This document shows, one piece after another, positions 10,877-19,898 of a stretch of DNA of 64,000 bases. Within the stretch, counting starts at the first letter, position 1; every line of letters starts with the position of its first letter. The DNA comes from Misgurnus anguillicaudatus (Eukaryota > Chordata > Actinopteri > Cypriniformes > Cobitidae). Both the position numbers and the translations under genes were made by a program. Under the pieces are notes generated by a model that was not told the origin of the DNA, did no database searches, and was given only the letters and a program-made list of their open reading frames with translations. The stretch is taken from positions 9,760,001 to 9,824,000 of the forward strand of contig NC_073346.2 of NCBI RefSeq assembly GCF_027580225.2. Reading direction: 5' to 3'.

Positions 10877-11207
10877 TACATAAACCAGAGATGTTTTCAT
10901 GTGTCAAACACAACTATGCAAAAAAGCATTTTTGTATGAATCAACATCTAGATACAGAACATATAAACATTTAAAGCAAACAGTTTAGCACGTGTGCTTA
11001 AAAAGTCTAGAATTTTTATGATATTATCCTACACTACACAAGGAATAATATGGATTTTTTTTCCAGAAAACTTCTTGCATAAAATAGATTCAAGCACTTT
11101 CAATGACCTGTATCTATGTATGTATATATTCAAAAACTTCCCAGGGTCTTGAATTTTTCCCCCCAGATTCACAAACTTTTAGAGATTTCAAGGACCTGTG
11201 GGAACCC

Positions 11208-11510
11208 TGCAACTTTCACTGACACATCTCTTAAAATACATCAGTGCCCTTTGTTAATGCACACAAGTAATGTTTTTAGTAAGGCGTGTTTGTTAAAACT
11301 AGTTATATTTCCTAATTAAACTAAGTTCTTGTCCTAATCTCTGTCCCGGAAACCACCCCAAAATGTGTTGTTTTAAAGAGCACCCATTTCATTGCTAAAA
11401 AACAACGTTATTTGTGTATTTCATATAATACAATGTGTTTGCGAGGTTTATGGTTAAAAACACATTATTTTTGACATAACTTACATTTTTGTAGATTTCA
11501 CGCACAAATT
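11208..11510. mobile_element. second copy of element 'A' half plus left end of a TTAA element
   Basis: 11208-11360 repeats most of 7606-7757 (ACATCAGTGCCCTTTGTT, TAGTAAGGCGTGTTTGTTAA, CCGGAAACCACCCC). From about 11383 it continues as TTTTAAAGAGCACCCATTTC with AATACAATGTGTTT, matching the left part of the TTAA-flanked element at 17930. The stretch to CAACGTT is therefore a direct duplicate of 7606-7807. Confidence 0.7.
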
Positions 11511-13168
11511 AAACTTTGATGTTCCAAATCTTATCATTAGATTATGAGACTTTAACCTGGATGTTGTACAGATGCAGTTTATTTGTTTATTGTGTAGTTC
11601 TGGTCATGAAGGGTTTAGCTTCATTCCTAGTCATTCACACCTGCCTGTAATTTTCAAGTAGTACCTCAACCGTACAGGTGTGTTTGACTGTTACTGCATT
11701 AAAACTTCTTCAAGACCTCTCTAATTCATAGAAACATTTATTAATTAGCAATTTTATTAAGATGATGAGATGCTTAAATGTCTTGAAGCGAAAAAAGCAC
11801 TGTTGTTTTTTTCACAGTTTAAAGCTTAGGTGTGCAATCACACAGAAAGCGGTTATGAACAACCATGTTGACAGAGTAAATATTTATTTTCGCCCCTCCC
11901 CAACGTATTCAAATACCAACAGCAGCTCAAAGTCAAAGCCATAAGCTTTAAGCTTTAGCTTATTTCCTAGGTTTGGTCATACTGTGTTAAATAAACAATG
12001 CAACAGAAGCTGCGATGGCCCGGGGCGTGCAACAAATATAGCTTGATCCATTCACCAAGAAAATTGTTGCACTCTTTAACATAAAAGTATTGAAGATGTT
12101 TGCATTATGGCTTTCATTCGTAATGTTAATATCTTTGGCGAAAAAGTGGTTCCTTTCATTCCAACAAATGAAGTTTCTGTCTCAGAGCTTCATTTGAAGG
12201 TTATTGTGGCTGACAGAGGGAACATTGTGTGGAAAACAGAGACCTGATTCAGGGGGAGTGAAGCATTCGGACCCTATTTACATGAAAGTCAAGTGCGTAC
12301 CAAACCCACATGATTCAAACTTCCTCATCAAAACTGTTACAGGATGTTGACGCTTGGGAAAAGCAATTGTGCTGTATTGACATAGTTTGGACAAAATATC
12401 ATGAAGTATGTTGTAACAAAAACATTTTAGGACAAATAAAGTGTCAACTTAAAAATTTAAAAAATGGATTTAACCATTTCATGACAACCCTATTGACATA
12501 AAATTTTAATTTTGGATGTCAAGGTTATTTTTCACAGAAAAGATTTTATGTAAATCACTAAAACACGACTTTAGCATTGCATAGAATTGTACAGAAAACT
12601 AGTTTGCTGTTTGCCTTTAGCTGATTAATAAATGTAAAACCTTCAAAGATCTCACATAAAACCCAGGTGAAATGCACACGCAGCTCTGTTTATGAGCAGA
12701 ATATCCCTCAGGCGAAAATGACAGAAGCTATCCTCACAATGCTATTTTAGGGGATGAACTTTCAACACCTCCAATAAGCCTGCGAGTTGGCGGCACTCGC
12801 GCACAGGATTGTGGGTCATCCCAAGAGCGAAACCCTTTTATCAAAGGCTTCCACCTAATGGTTTATGCATATGCATGTGTGTCTTCGGTGGCAGTATAGC
12901 TGGAGTCGTCCTCTCTGTCACGGTGTGGCTGAACAATTCCCCTTTGGCTGTGTTTACTGTGAACAAATAGCGTTTTGATATTCACACACACGGCGGCATC
13001 GACTTGCCAGTGAGAAATCTCTCGTCTCCTTTATCTGTAAGATGAATTTGTTTGTTGTCATCTGTGAGATTGACAATTAAATCTAAATTTTACTTTCTAC
13101 TACATGTTGTTACTTTAGTGGTGTGATGGATAGGCCGTCGCTACCGCTCGGTCTTTGGGCATCTTTTA
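11511..13168. other. intergenic unique stretch
   Basis: No gene or clear repeat seen. 12690-13030 looks like a candidate conserved element and is listed separately. The rest is AT-rich without recognisable structure. Confidence 0.5.
12690..13030. promoter_or_regulatory. candidate conserved non-coding element
   Basis: High-complexity unique DNA with the dyad ATGCATATGCAT (about 12866), an AATGGTTTATG stretch, and no repeat words. It sits about 4 kb beyond the cdkal1 3' end. Support is composition and context only. Confidence 0.3.
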
Positions 13169-13176
13169 CACCTTGC

Positions 13177-13472
13177 TAGGGATGTTCGTATCAGTTAATT
13201 TCCCCGACCGCATCTTATTAACCGATCATTAACTGTTAACATATACGATTTTAATATTAAATTGTCATTAAGTAAAAATACAGTTGATGGTTGTCTGTGA
13301 CCTGGTAGAAACAAAACATTTTATTTCATTTGAAGTGTCGAAATGTCTGTCAGCTCATGACGACACGCACTGTGCGTTAACACATTTTTTTTTCTCTTAA
13401 CTGATAATGTTAATCAGTCATAAATTCTTACCTTCGGTTAATGGTTAAACGGTCAATATGAACATACACCTA
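13177..13472. mobile_element. hAT miniature element, 296 bp
   Basis: Ends TAGGGATGTTCGTATC and GAACATACACCTA, with flanking octamers CACCTTGC (13169-13176) and CACCTGGC (13473-13480), a 7 of 8 match. 8-bp duplications and TAG-type ends are hAT hallmarks. No coding capacity. Confidence 0.75.
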
Positions 13473-13554
13473 CACCTGGCCAATTGATGTGTTTCTCTGA
13501 TCTGCTATTTGATTTGATAAAACTGTATCATTTACATTCGGCCACATAAATGCA

Positions 13555-13936
13555 CTGCAAAAAAAATGACTTTCTTACTTAGTATTTTTGTCTTGTTTTC
13601 AGTACAAATATCTAGAAATTCTTAAATCTAGATGCATTTTTTATGAGCAAAAAGCAAAAATGAAAATAAGTCTAGTTTTTAGACAAAATTATACAATACA
13701 AGTAAATTTGTGCTTGAAACAAGCAAATAAATCTGCCAATGGGATAAGAAAAAAAAATCTTGAAATAAGTTTACTTCATTCTAAAACACTTTCACACAAA
13801 TTCATAAATTTGTATTTTGTTTTTGTCTAAAAACTAGACTTATTTTCTTGCTCATCAAAAAAATACATCTTGATTTATGAATCAAGACATATTTTGAATT
13901 TCTAGATATTTGTAATGAAAACATGCAAATATTTTG
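13555..13936. mobile_element. palindromic 'ACTGCAAAAAA' miniature element
   Basis: The left arm (TTTCTTACTTAGTATTTTTG, AAATATCTAGAAATTC) is mirrored by the right arm (GAATTTCTAGATATTT). The inside includes ACAAGCAAATAAATCTGCCAATGG. This is a very abundant fish foldback family; a second copy is at 31812-32262. The right end is cut by the next element. Confidence 0.8.
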
Positions 13937-14159
13937 CATACAAAATAAAAGTGATTTTTAGCATAATATCCAAGTGTGTGCTGTGTGTAATTATTATGTA
14001 TATATAAATACACACACATTTCATTTGTGTATTTAAAAACATTTACATGTGTATATAGATTTATTTATTTTGTATATATTCCATATTATATATAAATTAA
14101 AAAAATCTGAAATATACGTATGTGAGTATGTTTAAATATACATAATAATTAGACACAGC

Positions 14160-14206
<47 letters not shown>

Positions 14207-14264
14207 ATGTGAAAACTTTTTTTTATATTCGCTTAATTGCGATTAATCTTTGCCCAGCACTAAC
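13937..14264. mobile_element. 'TAGTGCTGGGCAAAG' miniature element, left end lost
   Basis: Starts inside the family (GCATACAAAATAAAAGTG) and ends at ATTGCGATTAATC..TTGCCCAGCACTA. The complete relative is at 37261-37569. It carries a CT/CA microsatellite. Confidence 0.75.
14159..14206. repeat. compound microsatellite (CT)n(CA)n
   Basis: About 11 CT units followed by about 12 CA units, lying inside the preceding miniature element. Confidence 0.97.
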
Positions 14265-14271
14265 AAAAATA

Positions 14272-15187
14272 CTAATGCTGGGTACACACCAAAAGATAAC
14301 GGGGCTGATTTTGGGCCGATTTCCCCCTTTCTGACAATCCTAGCTAATAGCTATGTCCCGAGTATCGCAATGGTTCTACAGATTATTTTATCAGATTGTC
14401 CCTTAGTGTGAGGTGTCCGAACCTGGTCGGAAGAACGTCTGAGCATTTTGTATATTTATGATCAGAAATCCTGATGTGTGTGGGGAATCCCAAGGACAAA
14501 CGCGAGCACGCTATTGAGATTATCACGTGAATCGAAACCATATCCAATCAGAAAGCGAGATGAGGGAAGACGGAAGCAGTAATGGCGCAGCACAAAGGCC
14601 GCTTCTTAATCCGTTGGTCGCATTTCCAGGCTGCAAGACTGTCTTATTTCAGAATATTAACAGTTATAAAATTTACTAATATTCCTAGTTTATCATATAT
14701 TGTTGTACTTATGACTTGCGAATGTAATGCTCAGTTAACTTGAATAAGCCAGGTTTCATGACGTATTCAGCCTGCATATGCGACCTCCGCAGGCTACAGC
14801 CTTCGGATTGAGAAACGGCCAAAGTGAAGTTGATGTCGACAGCAGAGATGAAGGATCAGCTTGTTGATTTGTGGCAACAGCACGAATGTTTATACAACGT
14901 GTCTTGTAAAAATTATTCCAAGCACTATCATTGAAATGTCTTCCTGCATATCGTCCGCCATGCTTATTCTGAAGTCTCACGAGATTTTGTGAGATTTCCT
15001 GTGTTCACAGTCAAGACTCTGGTTAAAAATCTGTGTGTGGTGTGCTGTCTATGACACATAATGGCACACCACGCACTATAGGAGCAAAACGGTTAAATCT
15101 AGGATTTTTATCCTCAGGATTGTGCTCTATCACATATTTAAAATCTTATAAGATGTCAAAAATCTTTTGGTGTGTCCCCAGCGTAAG
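14272..15187. mobile_element. non-autonomous DNA transposon, 916 bp
   Basis: Ends are 26-bp inverted repeats: the left begins CTAATGCTGGGTACACACCA and the right, reverse-complemented, begins CTTACGCTGGGGACACACCA. No transposase ORF is recognisable. The smaller element at 31367-31638 has related ends (ACACACCAAACGCG). Confidence 0.8.
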
Positions 15188-15189
15188 TA

Positions 15190-16560
15190 AGAAAGTAATT
15201 TTTTGCAGTGTGCATCTTGGCAAAATGGATATCAATCTACTATTCTACTTCCACGCAAAATGTGAATGCACTATTCATTACTCCACCTAAAACAACACTT
15301 ATGCAACAAAAGGCAGCACTTACTGTATGTTGTACTGTATGTTGTACTGTTTGTTGGGGCAGAAGACACGCGTCTCAGCATGAGCTGGAGCGCGCAGTAA
15401 AGAGCAGCAGATTGAGACGGCACAATGATTTACAGGTCCATGATGGGGAAAAGCGCTCTCTCAAAGTTGAATTTATTTGTGTAATATAATCGAGTTTGTT
15501 ATTGGACTATTTTATTAGTATTAGAAAGCTTTTATACCCACTGTCGACACTTCATAAACAACAAGCTTTATTGAAATCAATGATTGATGCTCCTAATCTC
15601 AAAATTAGATGTGACTTCAGCCTGGATTTCACCAACATTTTAAAACAGGCAGGAAACGATGTGCTTTTCCTAAAATCCTCAGAAAAATCTCTACACTCCA
15701 CAAGACACGCTCAGCTTCTTTCTCTGGGTTACTGCCGTCTCTTCTCATTTGGCCGGTTATCTTTCTCTGAGGAGGCAGAAGTTTCTCAAGGGAGGATTTG
15801 GAGAGCTCTGCTCCCATCTTGCCAAGCACACACCAGGAGTGTCGACTACATCCCCGTGGACTGGCGTCAGCTCTGCTAGACTGAAAATGTGCCCAGGGAT
15901 CCCCGGTTTCGCATGTTCTGTTTTTCTGCGTGCTCATGTGGACAGAGTTGATTCTGAGATGACTGCACAGATCTCTCAGCTGTCTCTGCCATAACAGGAA
16001 CAGAAACCCAGCGTGATGGCGGCTTTTGCACTGGATTCTGCATTAGCATAGATTTGGTCGCTAAAAGCTCATTTGAGTTGTTTTGACAAAGCCTCTGTAT
16101 AAAACACCGCTGTGCTGGAGAAAAGGATAAACATCATAAAACAAAGACACTCCTGTGGTGAGCAAAACTGTCAACATCGTTATTTGACCATAAAGGCAGC
16201 CATATGGGGAAGGAACGTGGAAATGTTTAGTATAACTTTCCACAGTATGACATAATATTTACAGTCACTATACCGTGTTCACGTAATATCAAAGACTACA
16301 CCCGTTTCATCACACACTTCATCTTCTCAACAAGAGTATTATATTCCCAATTAATCTGACGTATATGAACATACGGTATAATACACCCAGTCACACTACT
16401 GATTATATATGGCTCGCACACACGCGCTATTCCGGTTAAGGTCAGGGAAAGGTAATAAACACGCCGGAGTTTTGGGAGCATGCAAAATAAACCGTCTGAC
16501 CCCCCGATGCCAAAATCCCAGAGAAAACATTCCAGAAATATTACCCAGGAGACAGTGCTG
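15190..16560. other. 3' flank of cdkal1, no gene seen
   Basis: Contains a short TGTATGTTGTAC tandem (about 15320-15350) and a 127-codon plus-strand ORF (15496-15879) with no recognisable domain or exon context. I do not call a gene. Confidence 0.5.
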
Positions 16561-16576
16561 AGTGTGTGCAGTCTCA

Positions 16577-16582
16577 TTTATT
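16577..16582 (-). promoter_or_regulatory. candidate poly(A) signal for cdkal1
   Basis: TTTATT on the plus strand (AATAAA on the minus strand), about 390 bases after the cdkal1 stop. It is the first canonical hexamer in that direction. Chance hexamers are common in AT-rich DNA, so support is moderate. Confidence 0.5.
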
Positions 16583-16973
16583 AGACCTGCTTTATGCTGT
16601 GAACAAAGACGGGAAGAGTCTGTTGCTCCGAGCGCAAAACCGACAGCGAGACACCTGTGTTTGGAAACGAATGACTGCTGGGATTGAAAATGAAGAGAAA
16701 GCTTTCAAGCTGTCCTTGAAGAAGCTTTGATTTCTTAAAAAAACAACTAAATGCACTGGACCAAACAGCCTTAGTAAATGTCACGATCACTCAAAAAATG
16801 TTTTAATCCTATTAAAAAAAGCATTAAAAGTCCTTTACAAGTAGTTTAAAGAAAGACTGCCTAACTAACATATTTATCTTTAATCTTAAAATTAACATTC
16901 AAGCTTTGTGGAGTCCTTGGCGCTCTGCTCGCTCTTTAAGGCCTCATCCAGATTTAAAGGGGAATTTCTGGTG
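16577..16973 (-). other. cdkal1: cdkal1 candidate 3' UTR
   Basis: Sequence directly after the stop codon, reading right to left, down to the first canonical AATAAA on the minus strand. It is AT-rich with no strong repeat signature. The end is inferred only from the signal, so a longer 3' UTR using a more distal site is possible. Confidence 0.5.
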
Positions 16974-17129
16974 TTAGTGAAACTTTTCAATCACTAAAGC
17001 CAATATTATGGCAGCTATAGCCAGTCCCAATAAAAGCAGTTTAAGTCCAGCACCCTCCGATCTCCATGACAGACCCGTAGAGGAACCCACCGGGACGTGG
17101 TGGCCATTCTGATGGGTCATCATTAGCTC
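16974..17129 (-). CDS. cdkal1: cdkal1 terminal coding exon with C-terminal membrane anchor
   Basis: The last coding exon has 51 codons plus TAA (stop at 16974-16976). The acceptor on the minus strand is TCTTTTACAG, and phase 0 matches the exon before it. The product has a polar, low-conservation linker (starting ELMMTHQNGHHVP) and then one hydrophobic stretch, LLLLGLAIAAIILALVI, at exon residues 31-47. It ends in the short tail EKFH. This is the layout of a tail-anchored protein, as known for CDKAL1 in the ER membrane. The linker shows almost no match to human, and the human tail is somewhat longer; the anchor itself is kept. The assignment rests on position, phase, strand and the anchor, because the sequence identity here is weak. 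Confidence 0.85.
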   Translation of the reverse strand, partial: ELMMTHQNGHHVPVGSSTGLSWRSEGAGLKLLLLGLAIAAIILALVIEKFH

Positions 17130-17830
17130 CTGTAAAAGAGAAGAGAAATACATGGATTAGACAGAGTGAAATGTAATTTAACTATGATGCCCAATCAGCC
17201 TCCTGTTTACCCGTCATCAACATGTGTTTTGTATTCAGCTAGCATCTGGTTACATTTTAGTTGTATTTGTCTTACATTCCAACCCATCTTGTATTTACAG
17301 TCGAATCACCATCATTGAATCCATCACAATGTGTCTTGTAATATTTTAAAGTGCGATTTGATTACTGATCTGTTAATGGCAGGTGGAAAGGGAGCTTTGG
17401 CTTTATGGGTCATCCTCACATGCATTATACAAACAACCTTTGTGTTAGCCGAGCAGATTGTTCAGGCTACCTGCTGACTTATGCGTGGGGATATTGTTTA
17501 AGCATGTTAAAGCTCGTCTCTGTGTCTATGCCCATGCAAACACCACAATACAATAGCTTTATTCTCTTCTTTCAGTTGTCTTTATTCCACCGCTGAAAGC
17601 AAAGCACCTGTGCACAGGTGGAGCAACAGAAGTCAAGCCTGCATATTTAAATGTGCTGGAAGATTCAAATCATGTTTAAAAGAATGGCTGACATTTGAAA
17701 TTTCTCTTAGGTCAATTTCTTTGACCTATGAGAAAGAAAGAAGGGAATTATTTGAAGAATGTCCTGGTCAACATTAATAACCTCACATAATAAATGAAAA
17801 AAGTATTAGTTTCATTGAATGCTCACACAT
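17130..17830 (-). other. cdkal1 last intron, unique part
   Basis: The branch and acceptor region of the terminal exon is at its left edge. GACCTATGAGAAAG after AGGTCAATTTCTTT (about 17715) forms a small hairpin. Nothing else is recognised. Confidence 0.5.
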
Positions 17831-17929
17831 TGGTTGCATCCAAAATCTTATACTGTGACAGTAGGTAGGTACTGAATTAAGATACTTGTCAACTGTTAGG
17901 TATTATATAGTATACATATATAGATTGAA

Positions 17930-18465
17930 TTAAAGAGCACCTTTTTCACTGCTAAAACAATGTAATTATTTTGTGTATTTGGTATAATACAATGTGTTTA
18001 CATGGTTTATGGTTTATTTTCCAAATACTGTACATTTTTGTAGCTCCAGATTTCCCTCTCTTCCTGAAACTCAAAGATTTGAAAAGCTGTGTCCCTGACT
18101 GGCCAGCTAATCTGTACGTTGTGATTGGCCTGAATACCTCTGATGTCAGCCGGAAATGTGACGCTCCTTACCATGTTTGAAAGATTCGGTTGCTAACAAG
18201 AGTTAACTTACTGGCTGTGAATCTGAAGCGTAGGAACTATAATAATGTCGATCTTGTCTACATCACCAATCCCAGGAAGTAAACTGTTGCCTACAATCCG
18301 TGTGTTTGTTGTAATACAAGAAAAGAGATTTACGTTGGAGACGATAACGCGCATCATCGTTTACTTTTGGGTATGTACCTTTTGCATATCGTAAACATGT
18401 ACTAATACACACTTACACACCAAATGAAATGTAAAATTGTGATTCCGACAATAGGTGCTCTTTAA
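17930..18465. mobile_element. TTAA-flanked DNA element, 536 bp
   Basis: TTAA target sites at 17930-17933 and 18462-18465 enclose mirrored ends AGAGCACC and GGTGCTCT. TTAA duplication is typical of piggyBac-like and Kolobok-like elements. A partial relative begins near 11383. The inside is CpG-containing but has no protein domain. Confidence 0.8.
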
Positions 18466-18692
18466 TGTTTTTGGACGTACTACTTTATTGATACATCACG
18501 TGACATACGTTGTCTTAACAACAAGTTAGTCGTTAACTTAAATGACATTAAACAAGCGCAATTTAATCACAAGGGACAGCCGTCCATCGAATGAATTAGT
18601 AGGTCATCCAGGTACTTCTTGTCTAACGTTTTTGGAATACTATATATTTGGACATACTACTCGTCTCGCCTACCGCTTTTCGCCTACTATAT

Positions 18693-19240
18693 ACCATATT
18701 TTTAGTCTATAAGCCGTGTTTTTTTCATAACTTGGCTGCATGGTGTTGCAACTTATAGTCAGGTGCGCCTTGTAAGTCAGTATGAATTAATTTGGACATT
18801 TATGAGGCAAGAGACATCATTACCATCTACAGCCGTGAGAGTCCGCCATATGCTGCTCCTGTATTTATGTAATTCAGTGGATTCAGTAATGTGGAATGAC
18901 GAGTATGTGAACTTTACACTGGTTGGCTTGTTCGATAATTTAGACTATTCAACCTTCCAGGTAAGTTCTGTATGTTATGGTTCATCATTTAAATAACTGA
19001 TAATATTACTTTAACGTACAGACATCTATTCAGCCTGCTGTTCTGTCTGCTATTTTTAAGTTGAATAACTTGCCTTTCCAGATTAAATGTCTGTTCTTCG
19101 GCTTGGATTCTGTGAAATATTTTTTTTAATAAACGCGACGTATAGTCTACTGTGACTTATATATCTTATTTCCTCTTTATGATGCATTTTTGAATGATGT
19201 AGTTTATACTCCGGTGAGGCTTATATTCTGGAAAGTACAG
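18693..19240. mobile_element. 'TATAAGCC' miniature element
   Basis: The left end ACCATATTTTTAGTCTATAA and the right end (reverse-complemented ACTGTACTTTCCAGAATATA) are imperfect inverted repeats of a widespread fish family with ATAAGCCG and ACTTATAGTC words. A 77-codon ORF inside is not a gene. Confidence 0.75.
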
Positions 19241-19252
19241 TGGGCGGTTTCA

Positions 19253-19594
19253 TAGAGCTGGCAAAAAAATCGTCTGCGATTCTCATGTGTGTCTCATCAG
19301 TAAAGCCGGTTCGGTGATTAGTAGTAAATCGCCATCACCTGCGTTCAGATGGAGCATCTTATATTACACAGAGCTGTATTTCACCAAGAAGTTAGGCAAA
19401 ATCGCGTTCATAATCGAAGACGATCTTCCACGATTATGAACGCGATTTTGCCTAGCTTTCGGTGAAATACGGCTCTGTGCAGTAAATGCAGCTCCATCTG
19501 AAAGCAGGTGATAGCGGTTTACTACTAATCACCGAACCGGCTTTACTAATGACACGCATGAGAATCGCAGACGATTTTTTTTCCGCCAGCTCTA
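19253..19594. mobile_element. hAT foldback element, near-perfect 342-bp hairpin
   Basis: The 8-bp duplication CGGTTTCA (19245-19252 and 19595-19602) flanks ends TAGAGCTGGC and GCCAGCTCTA. The two halves are almost completely complementary, with arms of about 165 bases and only a short loop near 19425 (AAGACGATCTTCC). The TAGAG start and 8-bp duplication identify hAT. Confidence 0.9.
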
Positions 19595-19898
19595 CGGTTT
19601 CATAGACGGAACTTTACTTCCGGTTTCTGTTAACGATAGTTAAGATTGTATACATTATATAGTACACATTTTACACAGTAACGTTACCTCAGTGTAATTA
19701 TTGATATGCTTTAGCTATGATTTGTACTAAGGTAATCTACTTCTTGTTTATTTTGCTTGTTATCAGAAATACACTACTCTACAAGAACTTTGTTGTTATT
19801 GATTCTTTGCAGAGTTTCCTCTGAAGTTACGCGTGTGTTTATGTTGTTACTGCTGAAATCGTCTATAGTATTGAAGTAGGCGGTTTCGGATGCAACCA

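Larger units (their letters stand above)
7808..11207. mobile_element. hAT-type element carrying an LTR element and a miniature element
   Basis: Outer ends are CAGGGTTCTCACACC at 7808 and GTGGGAACCCTG at 11207, a known hAT-style terminal repeat. Removing the LTR element and one copy of its CTTAG duplication joins CTCACACCTTAG to TTAACTTTAAATTC, giving a continuous hAT sequence. No transposase is recognisable. The flanking octamers are CAACGTTC and CAACTTTC (7 of 8), though the flanks are themselves duplicated, so this may be a rearranged junction. Confidence 0.65.
17831..19898. mobile_element. outer DNA element ('TGGTTGCATCC' ends) with three insertions inside
   Basis: The left end TGGTTGCATCC (17831) is mirrored by GGATGCAACCA (19888-19898). 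Matching body pieces are at 17831-17929, 18466-18692 and 19603-19898, and they share words such as 'actatatag', 'ggtac' and 'gtaggcg'. It is split by a TTAA element, an 'ATAAGCC' element and an hAT foldback element, each listed separately. No transposase is seen. Confidence 0.65.

Noticed and set aside
15496..15879. 127-codon plus-strand ORF in the 3' flank of cdkal1
   Set aside because: No domain, no promoter or poly(A) context that stands out, and opposite-strand ORF shadowing.
1..16500. Search for sox4, the usual neighbour downstream of CDKAL1
   Set aside because: No HMG-box coding sequence in the window.
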